Assembly (NCBI RefSeq): GCF_030014955.1
Contig: NZ_JAGRPV010000001.1
Span: 5,456,001-5,520,000 of the forward strand
Reading direction: 5' to 3'
DNA from: Cohnella hashimotonis
GTDB taxonomy: Bacteria; Bacillota; Bacilli; Paenibacillales; Paenibacillaceae
Length of the DNA: 64,000 nucleotides
Numbering within the stretch: the first letter of the stretch is position 1; each line of letters begins with the position of its first letter. A program made the translations under genes and the position numbers. Below are positions 49,101 through 57,263 of the stretch, piece by piece. Under the pieces are notes generated by a model. It saw only the letters and a list, made by a program, of their open reading frames with translations, was not told where the DNA came from and did no database searches.

Positions 49101-50270
49101 GGTAGAATAGGAAATTTCACTGTTCTTAATCTCGTTGTTGCTGCCGCTGATGTTGATGCCGCCGCTTAGCTGGTGGGCGACGGACGTGCCGTGCGATTCG
49201 GTCGAGAAGTACAAGTACTCGGCCGTGATGCCGTCGAGCACGTTGTAGCTTGCGCCGCCGTCCATCGGGATGCTGCCGGCGAACGTCTGCAGCCCTTCGA
49301 CATGGATGTACGAGCGTCCGCTCAGGTCGAACGTCTTCATGCGCTGCTTGATCTCGACGTTCTCGGGCACGCCGCCGTCCGGCGCCCACAAATATACCTT
49401 GCGCGCTGCCGAGTCGACGTACCATTCGTGCGGCGCATCCAGCTCGCTGCGCAGGCCGGACAGGTAGAAGGTAGATCCGAGCTCCGGCCACATGTAGTCG
49501 AAGTTCTGAATGATGAGCGGGTAGCTTAGCGTATGCGTTGCTGCGTCAAAACCGGTGATCTTGGTCGACACCGGATCGTAAGCGTCGCCGCCCCGCATCC
49601 ACATCGTCGCGCCGACCCAGTAATCGTCGGCCTGCGTCAGCTGATCGCTGGACAGCGTCGTTTCCGAGCCTCCGCTCGCAATCCCGACATGCTGCTTCAG
49701 CTGGGGAAACGTATAGTCGTCAATATTGGGCCATCTTGCCTCCCATAGCTTCGTGACGTTCCCGCCGTCCCGAATGAAAAGCTGGTTCTGGTCGCCCAAG
49801 CTGTCCATGCCTGCCGGAAGATCCGCAACATAAATATGTCCGGCATCCTGCGTCCAGCCGCCGATTTCTTCGGTGCCGCTGATGACGACCGTCGCGCCAG
49901 GCGCGGCCGCATAGGTAATCGGCTTGTCGCTCGTTCCGCTGACGGCCGGTTTGACCGTCTCGCGATAAGTACCCGATCCGATCAGGCACAGATCGCCCGG
50001 CTGCAGCACCTCGGCGCACTGGCTGATGGTCTGGAACGGCTCTTGTTCGGAACCGGCCGCATTGTCGTCGCCGTTCGTCGATACGTAATACGTAGCTCCC
50101 GTCACGCTATACGTAACCGATGCTACGCTCTGGTTGTTGCCTGCGTCCGTAACGATCGTCTCAGGCTCGGCCGCCTGAGCGCCCGCAACCGGAATCAATC
50201 CGAAAATCAATAACGCAATCATTAGTGCCGCCATGCTGGAAACAAGCTTTGATCTCTGTTTCTTGTACAA
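46179..50270 (-). CDS. Cell-wall-bound right-handed beta-helix protein with SLH domains
   Basis: 1,363 residues from a TTG start that lies 8 bases after AGGAGG; a longer in-frame start at 50321 has no ribosome site. A signal peptide ends near [27 protein letters not shown] opens a parallel beta-helix region of about 600 residues. A CBM-like domain follows ([17 protein letters not shown]), then a BIG_2-like domain, a jelly-roll domain of about 200 residues, a (TP)n linker, and three SLH domains ([40 protein letters not shown]; the last ending MLYRIFKQL). It would be held on the wall through SLH and act on an outside glycan. The substrate is unknown. The AraC regulator is directly upstream. Confidence 0.87.
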   Translation of the reverse strand: MYKKQRSKLVSSMAALMIALLIFGLIPVAGAQAAEPETIVTDAGNNQSVASVTYSVTGATYYVSTNGDDNAAGSEQEPFQTISQCAEVLQPGDLCLIGSGTYRETVKPAVSGTSDKPITYAAAPGATVVISGTEEIGGWTQDAGHIYVADLPAGMDSLGDQNQLFIRDGGNVTKLWEARWPNIDDYTFPQLKQHVGIASGGSETTLSSDQLTQADDYWVGATMWMRGGDAYDPVSTKITGFDAATHTLSYPLIIQNFDYMWPELGSTFYLSGLRSELDAPHEWYVDSAARKVYLWAPDGGVPENVEIKQRMKTFDLSGRSYIHVEGLQTFAGSIPMDGGASYNVLDGITAEYLYFSTESHGTSVAHQLSGGINISGSNNEIKNSEISYSTGTLVNIDGSNNRLVNNSIHDGSYFAAYDPVVKLTSGSQNLISHNDLYNSGRYLLYWNRGSAEIQYNDFHDGMWLSRDGALIYSWGADMGNSEIHHNLIHDSQGTDMSVGLYFDNFANNAVVHHNVIFNNNVGIQLNTPGNYRLIYNNTVANNDVSSIGYWGSAPYAQELYGSRVYNNIFTNKADLTPDTASGFNVTSASGVNFVDAANRNFRLSAGSTAINTGAVIEGITDGFAGAAPDAGAYEYGGADWTAGPNFNNPPNPSYTQIATPYMNLVKNNGFGTLDSWLVWTQATTTLEQVPNATGNDVWKNRGYQSRLKLGKGGGVEQKVNGLKPNTDYKFVAWVYNEPGETIIVGVTQYGGPDKDISTKEEKYTRIEVPFRTGADITGARVRIYKSNATTGISYADDLGLFEVTPFDSGVSDSLLKEVSINMANTNLTVGGTGTIPLVGKQQDDQAADLSDADVTFTSSDSSVLRIDGVTGGDASYTALAPGQVTVEAIAVKDGITKAATKVVTVFPNGQQSPIGDWSVRTYGTNSRGFATAANSTYTLIGQGDNVWNVSDDFVYFSKPVHVNDTNAKVTLTATIDSLGAGDPASVGLMLRAEDTADSKHVHFRTDGTGKVLRYVFRNEESILDAQKPVAQQKYWGSQTGLLLDYQGKSIDAPFQMKLVKQGDTVEGFYYKENAWVSIGSTTVEFEDGDFLAGIGMFSGANKIPVKAVISKLEVAVEGDTPDPEPSTSPTPTPTPTPTPTPTPTPTTTSTPTPSPVSSPSPTPTPTASPTPTPAPTSGAAIFKDVDAKYGWADEAIGTLAAAGIIQGTNESTFDPAKPITRADFMTLLVRMLSLETDVEGADNFADVSPNDYFFETLAVVKKLGITNGIDGTNFDPRAEISRQDMMVLIARALELTGKLTLSGEPANLSLFKDGSDVPGYAKEAVAELVGAGIVQGSGGQLSPGASATRAETAAMLYRIFKQL

Positions 50271-50341
50271 GAACCATACCTCCTCTTGTCTGATGGCGAA
50301 TCGACGAACATCCGCACTCATAGACTAGCAGGACGTTAAAG

Positions 50342-50367
50342 AAAAAAAAGTGCAAAATCTGCACTTT
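50342..50367 (-). terminator. Terminator of the second AraC gene
   Basis: AAAGTGCA, 5 bases, TGCACTTT at 50347-50367, followed on the minus strand by eight T. It lies about 100 bases after the AraC stop. Confidence 0.88.
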
Positions 50368-50467
50368 CCCCCCTTGTTGCGCTCCTCGATATGGATTTTA
50401 GTGAATCGCGCGCCGCCTTCCTCTCACATTTCTATCACATTTCCCTTACATTCCCATCGCAACTCCC

Positions 50468-52816
50468 TTACATTCCCATCGACTTTTTGATCCGGTAATC
50501 CTTCGGCGTCGTCCCGAAGCGCTTCTTGAACAGCTTGAAAAAGTAGCTCTGCGAACTGAAGCCGACCTTCTCGGAAATTTCGTTGACCTGCCAATTGTTC
50601 GTTTCGAGCAGCAAAACGGCATTTTGCAGCCGAACCTCATTTATATAATCGGCCACCGATACGGTTTCGTACTTTTTGAAGATCCGGCCTACGTAAGCCG
50701 GCGACATCTTGAGCAGATCCGAGATCTCCTGGAGGCTGAGATTCGCGTTGGCGTAATTCGCTTGAATGACGTCTTTGATCGTATCGACGATGACCTGGAC
50801 CTTGTTCTCGACGACGGCCTTGTGATCGACGAAGATCGCGGCCAGAATCTGCACGAACGCTTCGAAAATCTCGTCGAGCGTCTCCTTCTCGAACACGAGG
50901 CCGTCGATGGAGCGCAGATCGAGCGTCAGCGGCGATACCTTGTTCTGGTTGATCTCGCGGATCGTCTGCTTGATGATAATGCCCACGTGAACGACCGACT
51001 GGATGACCGCGTCCGAGCTCATGCCGGAGATGACGCCCCGAATCCGGTCCAGCTCCTGATGGACCTGCTCCTGCCGGCCAGATTTGATCCCTTCGATCAG
51101 CTTGCGTTCGAGCTCGGGCGGGATCTGGGCATCGTGGTTGTCCTGCTTTTCCCGAACGATCTCGGGCGTGATCACCGCGTTCGCGCCGACGTTCATCCGG
51201 TATTGCAAATAATCGAGCGTCCGTTCGTAAGAATAGGTCAGCTCGCCGTGCGACGCGACGAGGTCGCTAAGCGCCACCGTGAACGTAATGTGATAGAGAT
51301 CGTTTACGATCGTTTGCGCTTTGCGCATCGACGCCGAGATCCGCTCGTACGTATCCTCGTCCGGCTTCCCGATGTCGAACAGCAGCACGAAATGCTCCTC
51401 CCGAAGATCCACCGCGTCCACGGGGAGAACCTCGGAGACGACCTCCTGCACGATGTTGGATACGGCGAACTGCAGCAGCTTCAGATCCAAACCCCGGGTG
51501 TCTTTGAGCTTCTTGTAGTCGTCTACCTTGATGACGCCGAGCACGAACGGCCACTCCAGGTCCGTCTTGAGGTACCCCCGTTCGCGGAAAGACCGCAGCT
51601 CTTCCGCCGTAATCGCGGTGCTGTCCGTTACGAGCTTGCGCAGATGATAAGAGCAGATAATATTTTCGTTGCCGGCCTGCCTGGATTGCTCCGAAGCGAG
51701 CTTGTCGACCAGACGGTCGTAGATATCCGTCACGTAGCTGAATTCGTCCTTGCCCTGCGGCCGATCCGTTGCCACGCCCGGCACGCGCTCGGTCTGCTTC
51801 AGCAGCACGTTGACCGGATTGTACAGCTTGTTGGACACGAACAGGGAAGCGAGCAGCGCCAGAAAAAAGGAGATCGCGGCCACGGTGATGAACACTTTTT
51901 TCAGCTGCTCGATCTGCGCCAGCACGCCCGTATAGGGCTCGATGTCCACGATGACCCAGTCCGTCGACGCGTTCGCCATATAGTTCACGATCAGCTTCTC
52001 GCCGTCCAGCTTGTAGGTGAATTGAGATACCGCCTGGTTCGAGGCGTCGATTCTTTTATAGATCTCGTCCTTGAGCTCGGACAGCCCTTCGTCCGCCGGC
52101 GCCACGGGACTGTAAATCTCCTTGTTCTGGTCGAGGATAAATATGCGGTTGGACGGATCGTCGGACCTCGCGTTCATCAGCTCGAGCTTCTGGAACAGCC
52201 ACTCCGGTTTGATATTGATGATGAGAGCGCTGTCGGTTTTATCGTAAGCATCGATCGAATCGTACATAAATAACGAAAAGATTTCCTGGGAATTTTCCGG
52301 GCGCTCCGTGTTCGGCGCGTAGGCGATCGGCATCAGCTGCATTTTATAAATGGACTTGGTGCCGGCCAGATAGCTTTTCGTAATGTCCATGAGATTGCTC
52401 TTCGGATTCGAGATGGAATCGTCGCCGCTTGTGAAGTAAGTATCCCGCTTGCTGTTGTAAAAGACGATAGAGTGAACGAACGAGTTGTAGGCGATCGTCT
52501 TGTTGAGCTTGTTGATCCGGAGCGTATCCTCGAAGCGGTCCAGCTCCCGGCTGAATAATAGATGGGCCATATCGTTATCGTAATAAAGGGAGATGGCGAA
52601 GTTTTTGACCGTCTCGTTCATGTACGAAATGTTGTAGTTGATCTGGGAGAGCACCTTCTCGTTGGCTTCCCGCTGGGAATCGAGGCTGATCTTCCTCGAA
52701 TACATATAGGCGGACAGCAAAGAAGCGAGCATCGATGCCACGATCAACAGATTGATCGAGAGCATGATGCGCATCAGGTATTTGCGTTCTCTGTATTTTC
52801 GCAGGTAGTGTGTCAT
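50468..52816 (-). CDS. Membrane-bound AraC-family regulator (second locus)
   Basis: 782 residues with the same design as the protein at 12670-14982: N-terminal membrane helix (about 15-40), extracellular dCache-like sensor, second helix (VFITVAAISFFLALLASLFV), HAMP-like linker, cytoplasmic middle region and C-terminal AraC double helix-turn-helix (VNEISEKVGFSSQSYFFKLF then GTTPKDYR). It should sense a glycan breakdown product and drive the transporter, catabolic and SLH-enzyme genes on either side. The ATG has GGAGGGG upstream. Confidence 0.92.
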   Translation of the reverse strand: MTHYLRKYRERKYLMRIMLSINLLIVASMLASLLSAYMYSRKISLDSQREANEKVLSQINYNISYMNETVKNFAISLYYDNDMAHLLFSRELDRFEDTLRINKLNKTIAYNSFVHSIVFYNSKRDTYFTSGDDSISNPKSNLMDITKSYLAGTKSIYKMQLMPIAYAPNTERPENSQEIFSLFMYDSIDAYDKTDSALIINIKPEWLFQKLELMNARSDDPSNRIFILDQNKEIYSPVAPADEGLSELKDEIYKRIDASNQAVSQFTYKLDGEKLIVNYMANASTDWVIVDIEPYTGVLAQIEQLKKVFITVAAISFFLALLASLFVSNKLYNPVNVLLKQTERVPGVATDRPQGKDEFSYVTDIYDRLVDKLASEQSRQAGNENIICSYHLRKLVTDSTAITAEELRSFRERGYLKTDLEWPFVLGVIKVDDYKKLKDTRGLDLKLLQFAVSNIVQEVVSEVLPVDAVDLREEHFVLLFDIGKPDEDTYERISASMRKAQTIVNDLYHITFTVALSDLVASHGELTYSYERTLDYLQYRMNVGANAVITPEIVREKQDNHDAQIPPELERKLIEGIKSGRQEQVHQELDRIRGVISGMSSDAVIQSVVHVGIIIKQTIREINQNKVSPLTLDLRSIDGLVFEKETLDEIFEAFVQILAAIFVDHKAVVENKVQVIVDTIKDVIQANYANANLSLQEISDLLKMSPAYVGRIFKKYETVSVADYINEVRLQNAVLLLETNNWQVNEISEKVGFSSQSYFFKLFKKRFGTTPKDYRIKKSMGM

Positions 52817-52859
52817 GGCTGATCCCCTCCATCTCTACCTTAACAGGAATACAAACGAA

Positions 52860-52888
52860 GAGAAAAGTGCAAAATCCGCACTTTTCTC
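52860..52888 (-). terminator. Terminator of the catabolic operon
   Basis: GAGAAAAGTGC, 7 bases, GCACTTTTCTC: a perfect 11-bp stem 54 bases after the enolase-type gene stop. The loop resembles that of the terminator at 50347-50367. No long T-run follows on the minus strand. Confidence 0.72.
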
Positions 52889-52941
52889 CATTCCGGACAG
52901 TCCAAAAAGCTTCATTATTACAGCGATTGAAAAGATTGCTA

Positions 52942-54234
52942 TTACAGACTGCACTGCCTATCGTAATAGGCGCTCCGATCGAGCGCGCCGCCGCTGTGCG
53001 CGTAAAATTCCGCGTCGAGCCGGAACATGCCGTCCTTCGCTTCGATCCATGCGCCCCCCGGCCTCGGATGGCGGCGCTTCATCGCGTCCCAGTGCCGGTA
53101 GTTCTGTCCGCCGTTGGATTCGATCAGCCCCATGGTCAGACCGGGCAGCGGCGCGAGGCGCGCGGCCAGATTTTTGTTCCAATCGACCATGATCGGGCTG
53201 GCCGTCAGGTCCGCGCAAAAGCAAGGGATGCCGTAAACGGCCGCCGTCCGGGCAATCCGCAGGCTCATGCTCATCGTTTTGGCGACGGGCTTGAGCGCGA
53301 ACGCCCCGTAGCCCATTTGAATGCGCGCTATCGCATCCCCTTCGTCGTGCACGCTCTCGTCGCCGGCCACCCGGACCGGCACGTCCGCGACGCTCGCATC
53401 GACATGCTCGAGGAAGGGCTCCTCTACTACCAAAATGCGGTCCAGCGCGCCGATCCGGTCCGCTGCCTCGATCAGCCGCCGCAGCGGCTCCAGGCCGCCG
53501 TAACGTCCGTTGATGTCCAGGTAATAAGCGATCCGCCCGTTCTCGGTATGCGGACATTCACGGCGGTCCGCGATCCGGTGGATCTCCTCGAGCCGTCGGA
53601 TATCCCATGCGAGCATCTTGTCGGGATCGCCGTCGCCGTCCGGATCGGAACCGAGCTTGATCTTCAGGACGAAGTAGCCCTCGTTCAGCAGCGCGTCCAC
53701 GTCCGCCGGCGTCATCCCATAGGAGACGACCGGCGTACAGGCCAGGCGGTCGTGACGGGCCGTCAGTGCGGACCGGCAGGCCTCGGGGATCAGCTCGAAA
53801 AAGGAGACGTCCGGATGCCGCCGGGCGAGCAGCGCCCAGGCCGCGTGATCCACGGGCACGAGCGCGTTCAGCGCGAAGGTCGCGCGCAGCGAGCTGCCGG
53901 TCCAGGCACGATCGGCGTATTCGCGCGCCCGGCCGATCAGGCCGTCCAGCAGGTCGAGCGGCGTTCCGAAGGTTGCGCCTTCGGCCCCCGTAAGCGCATG
54001 CGCAGCGATCGCCTGCATGAACGCGTTGCCCCGTTCATGGCCCCATCGCGCGTGCACGTCGGGGTCGGACCACAGCACGCTCTGGACGCCTAGCCCGGTT
54101 GCCGTGTTGCCGATGTCGTCCTGCAGGCAGACGACGGACTGCCACAGCTCGTCGACGTACCCGCCCTTGAAGCCGAACGGCGCCGCGAGGGACTCGCGTA
54201 TCGCGCTCAGACTCGTCTTCTTGATCGTGATCAT
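52942..54234 (-). CDS. Enolase-superfamily enzyme (mandelate racemase/muconate lactonizing type)
   Basis: 430 residues. The barrel shows K191-x-K193 (VLKIKLGSD), metal ligands D240 (LDINGRY), E271 (VVEEPF) and D292 (AGDES), and a second base candidate K315 (FALKPVAKT). Lysines on both faces are typical of the MLE-type subgroup (muconate cycloisomerases, dipeptide epimerases, succinylbenzoate synthases); which reaction it does cannot be told. It starts within the stop codon of the preceding oxidoreductase gene (ATGA overlap), so it belongs to the same operon and may act on a sugar acid or an amide-linked product. Confidence 0.85.
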   Translation of the reverse strand: MITIKKTSLSAIRESLAAPFGFKGGYVDELWQSVVCLQDDIGNTATGLGVQSVLWSDPDVHARWGHERGNAFMQAIAAHALTGAEGATFGTPLDLLDGLIGRAREYADRAWTGSSLRATFALNALVPVDHAAWALLARRHPDVSFFELIPEACRSALTARHDRLACTPVVSYGMTPADVDALLNEGYFVLKIKLGSDPDGDGDPDKMLAWDIRRLEEIHRIADRRECPHTENGRIAYYLDINGRYGGLEPLRRLIEAADRIGALDRILVVEEPFLEHVDASVADVPVRVAGDESVHDEGDAIARIQMGYGAFALKPVAKTMSMSLRIARTAAVYGIPCFCADLTASPIMVDWNKNLAARLAPLPGLTMGLIESNGGQNYRHWDAMKRRHPRPGGAWIEAKDGMFRLDAEFYAHSGGALDRSAYYDRQCSL

Positions 54235-55163
54235 CGCGTCAGCCCTCTTGCTTTCATTCGATATTGCGCGGCGAACGCCGCTCCGTCGTACCCCGGCTCG
54301 GACGAGACCGCCGCTTCTTCGAGGGCGACCGCCCGCCCGCCCTCCAGCAAGGAGCGTCTTGCGGCAAGCGCCGCGAGCTCCGCCTCGAGCAGTTCGCCCA
54401 AAGGCGGGAAGGGGGAAAGGGTCGTGCTTTCGCCCGCCAGATCGGGCAGCGCGGCCGCGAGGAAGGAACGGTATAGCCGGTCCGCATCGACCTGGATATG
54501 CCGGACTTCGCGCTCAGAGACAATGGTCGCGTAGAAGGGCAAATAGCCCGCGGTCTCGCCGATGCTGAGGAATGCCCTGCGGCCGTCCCGCCAGACCAGC
54601 TCCACCTGATGCTGGATGTGCGCGCCGGCCGACCTGACGCTCTCGATTCCCGGCCCCATTATCGCGAGCAGCAGACCGTACGCATGGATGCCGTAGTTGA
54701 AGTCGTCGACTGAGCAGCCGGCTAACGCGGTGACGACCTGGTCCCCGGTATCGCGGGAACGGCGCCAAGCCTCGGCCTCCTCGCAGAAGCGCAGCGCCGA
54801 GCCGCCGGCGATCCGGACGCCGCCGCGCGCCCAGGCGAGCAGCTGCCGGATGTCGCGTGCGTTGCCCGCCATCGGCTTGTCGATCAAGATCGCCTTGCCC
54901 GCTTCGGCAAAGGGGCGCGCCCGCTCCGCATGCAGATCCCAATTCACGCTGTGGACGATGGCCACATCGACGAGCTCGGGCATATCCGCCAGTCTGTCGC
55001 AGACGACCGGAATGCCGTGCTTCTCGGCGAATGCGCCGGCCGCGCCCGCATCATGCACCGTGCCGCCGTCGAATACGGCGGTCACTTCGTGTCCCATCTC
55101 CCGCAGGATCGGCACCCAGGCGTTCGGGTGAGACGTATCCAGATCGACGATTCCGATTTTCAA
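54231..55163 (-). CDS. Gfo/Idh/MocA family oxidoreductase (2)
   Basis: 310 residues from a TTG at 55163 that lies 8 bases after AGGAGG; an upstream in-frame start at 55235 lacks a ribosome site. The Rossmann entry is degenerate (KIGIVDLDTSHPNAWVPILR), and the EKP motif appears as LIDKPMAGN. The protein is short for the family. It overlaps the enolase-type gene by four bases and follows the carbon-nitrogen hydrolase by 46 bases. The replaced Gly pattern may mean altered cofactor binding. Confidence 0.85.
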   Translation of the reverse strand: MKIGIVDLDTSHPNAWVPILREMGHEVTAVFDGGTVHDAGAAGAFAEKHGIPVVCDRLADMPELVDVAIVHSVNWDLHAERARPFAEAGKAILIDKPMAGNARDIRQLLAWARGGVRIAGGSALRFCEEAEAWRRSRDTGDQVVTALAGCSVDDFNYGIHAYGLLLAIMGPGIESVRSAGAHIQHQVELVWRDGRRAFLSIGETAGYLPFYATIVSEREVRHIQVDADRLYRSFLAAALPDLAGESTTLSPFPPLGELLEAELAALAARRSLLEGGRAVALEEAAVSSEPGYDGAAFAAQYRMKARGLTR

Positions 55164-55209
55164 AACGAATGCCTCCTCTGCCTGCCGCTGTCCCACGCCT
55201 TCCTCATCG

Positions 55210-56160
55210 TCACGGCTCCATGCGTCCAGGCTCATGCCTGGACCGGTCCGCGCGGGCGAAGTAGTCGTCCAGCAGCTCCAGCCCGAACTCTTCCACGATA
55301 TCGTCCGCCGTAACGTCCTTCGATTCGCTCGTCAGCAGCACGCATCCGAGATAGCCGGGATCGTGGATGACGACCGACGGGCCGTACTTGCGCTTGATGT
55401 CCGGAAACTTGGCGCCGTTCTCGTCGATATGAAGGACGACGTAATCGAGATTGACGCGGGTCGTAATAAAAGAATAGTAGTTCGTGCTGCTGGCAGCCGT
55501 TTCCCCGAGCGGCGTCACGATCGTGCAGGGCGCCCCCGCGACCGCCCCCGCGAAGTAGGACCGGCAGGCATATGCCCAATAGCCCTGCATAAGTCCGCCG
55601 TGATACATCGAAGGGAACAAGATCAGGTCGGGCTTTTGTGCAGCATAGCGCCGCAGCAGCTGCTCGAAGTTGAGGTCGAAACAGATCGCGGCCGCCACCC
55701 GACCGAAGTCGCATTCGAAAATCGGCGCTTCGCGGCCGTACAGGATGTTGGTTTTCTCGTATTCGTCGGGCGTCAGATGGTTTTTGCGGTAGGCGCCTAA
55801 GACCTCGCCCGCGCGGTCGATCAGTTGCATCGCGTTCAGCCACATGCCGTCCTCCGCCTCGGTATGCGCCGGATAGGCAATATAGCAGCTGTGCCGCTTC
55901 GCGACATCCGCGAAGAAATCGCGGATCCGGTCCTTGCGCGCGCGGTAATACGACAGGCGCCGATCAAGCGGGAAGGTCAAAGGATCCGGGCGGTCGCAGG
56001 CTTCCGGCAGGACGATCAGGTCCGGCCGGTCCGGGAGCACCCGGTCGAGCTGCGCCTGCCAATGGGCGATCATGCGCGCGATCGCCTCTTCGTCCGAGAC
56101 GTCTGACGGCACGGCGAGCGGCCGGGGACCGAGACAGCTGACAGTAACGTAATTCGCCAC
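55210..56160 (-). CDS. Carbon-nitrogen hydrolase (nitrilase superfamily)
   Basis: 316 residues from a GTG at 56160 with AAAGGGG upstream. The Glu-Lys-Cys catalytic triad is intact: E53 (VLPEACD), K126 (YRKNHLTPDE) and C160 (AAICFDLNFE). These enzymes hydrolyse amides, carbamoyl or nitrile groups. It lies 22 bases after the 2-hydroxyacid dehydrogenase gene and 46 bases before the oxidoreductase, in one operon. With a possible GlcNAc/GalNAc-type glycan nearby, an N-acyl or N-carbamoyl substrate is one idea, but only by inference. Confidence 0.88.
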   Translation of the reverse strand: MANYVTVSCLGPRPLAVPSDVSDEEAIARMIAHWQAQLDRVLPDRPDLIVLPEACDRPDPLTFPLDRRLSYYRARKDRIRDFFADVAKRHSCYIAYPAHTEAEDGMWLNAMQLIDRAGEVLGAYRKNHLTPDEYEKTNILYGREAPIFECDFGRVAAAICFDLNFEQLLRRYAAQKPDLILFPSMYHGGLMQGYWAYACRSYFAGAVAGAPCTIVTPLGETAASSTNYYSFITTRVNLDYVVLHIDENGAKFPDIKRKYGPSVVIHDPGYLGCVLLTSESKDVTADDIVEEFGLELLDDYFARADRSRHEPGRMEP

Positions 56161-56182
56161 TTGGCGTTCCGCCCCTTTCTCG

Positions 56183-57169
56183 TTAAGCCAGCAGGTGCAG
56201 CTGATCGGCCCGCACTTCGCCTTCGAGCGGCTCGCCGTCCATGAACGCCTCCGCATCCAGGACGACAGCCTGCGCAAGCCGCTGCAGCCCGTTGTTGACG
56301 GCGCCCGCGATATGCGGCGTGAGCACGACGTTCGGCAGACCGCGGAACGGATGATCCGGGCGCGGCGGTTCGGGATCGGTCACGTCCAGGCAGGCGAAAA
56401 AACGGCCCTTGCGAAGCTCCTCGGCCAGCGCCTCTTCGTCGATGACCGAGCCGCGGGCCGTATTGATGATCACACAGTCGTCCTTCATCTGCGCCAGCCG
56501 TTCTCGGTTGAACATATGATGCGTCTCGGGCAGGGAGGGCAGATGGATCGAAATGACGTCGCTCTGCGCGAGCAGCTCGCCGAGCTCCGCCTTGCGCGCG
56601 CCCATCTCCTTCGCCCTCGCCTCGCTGACGAACGGATCGTACAGCGCGATGTCCACGTCGAACTGGCGCAGCAGCTTGATATAGTGGGAACCTGCTTTGC
56701 CCGCGCCTACGACGCCGACCGTCACATTGTACACCTCGCGAACGTTCGCCCCGTCGCCCCAGCCGCCTTCCCGGGTCTCGCGGACGAGCCGCCACATATC
56801 TTTCAGCGACACGATCGTGAAGCCCAGCGCCGTCTCCGCCACGCCCTTGCCCAGCGCCGCCGTCGCATTGGACACGCGGATGCCTCTGTCCCACAGGTCC
56901 TGCGTGACGATCGGCTTCACCGTGCCCGCGGCGTGCAGCACCAGCCGCAAATTCGGCGCCGCGTCCAGCACCCGCACGGTCAGCGGACCGCAGCCCCAGG
57001 ACGTGATCGCGATGTCGGCGTCCCGGATGAGCGTCTCGAGCTGCGCTTCCGACGGATCGCCCGCCGTGTCGTTCACGACCACGTCGCCCAGCTTCCGCAG
57101 CCGGTCGAGATGCTGCTGTTTAAATACCTTTTCCCGCTGTTCCTTGCCCTGCAGCAGCGCGATTTTCAT
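56183..57169 (-). CDS. D-isomer-specific 2-hydroxyacid dehydrogenase
   Basis: 328 residues. The NAD-binding loop is GAGKAG (155-160), and the catalytic residues R239 (NTARGSV), E267 (VTDPEP) and H286 (LTPHIAG) are all present. It interconverts a 2-keto acid and a D-2-hydroxy acid. It heads the four-gene catabolic operon, with a ribosome site GGGAGG 8 bases before the ATG. The substrate is unknown. The hairpin at 57194-57227 separates it from the binding-protein genes. Confidence 0.92.
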   Translation of the reverse strand: MKIALLQGKEQREKVFKQQHLDRLRKLGDVVVNDTAGDPSEAQLETLIRDADIAITSWGCGPLTVRVLDAAPNLRLVLHAAGTVKPIVTQDLWDRGIRVSNATAALGKGVAETALGFTIVSLKDMWRLVRETREGGWGDGANVREVYNVTVGVVGAGKAGSHYIKLLRQFDVDIALYDPFVSEARAKEMGARKAELGELLAQSDVISIHLPSLPETHHMFNRERLAQMKDDCVIINTARGSVIDEEALAEELRKGRFFACLDVTDPEPPRPDHPFRGLPNVVLTPHIAGAVNNGLQRLAQAVVLDAEAFMDGEPLEGEVRADQLHLLA

Positions 57170-57193
57170 CCTAGTCGCCTCCCGTACCGCGCA

Positions 57194-57227
57194 GAAAATA
57201 GACGGGGACGAGCCCCTGTCTATTTTC
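57194..57227 (-). terminator. Long-stem hairpin after binding-protein copy 3
   Basis: Arms GAAAATAGACGGGG and CCCCTGTCTATTTTC form about 14 pairs with one G-T. It starts 36 bases after the lipoprotein stop at 57264 and may terminate or attenuate before the dehydrogenase gene. A near copy lies at 58953-58986. Confidence 0.72.
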
Positions 57228-57263
57228 GCGTCGGCCTGCTATTCGAATGCTTCGTTTAACCGA

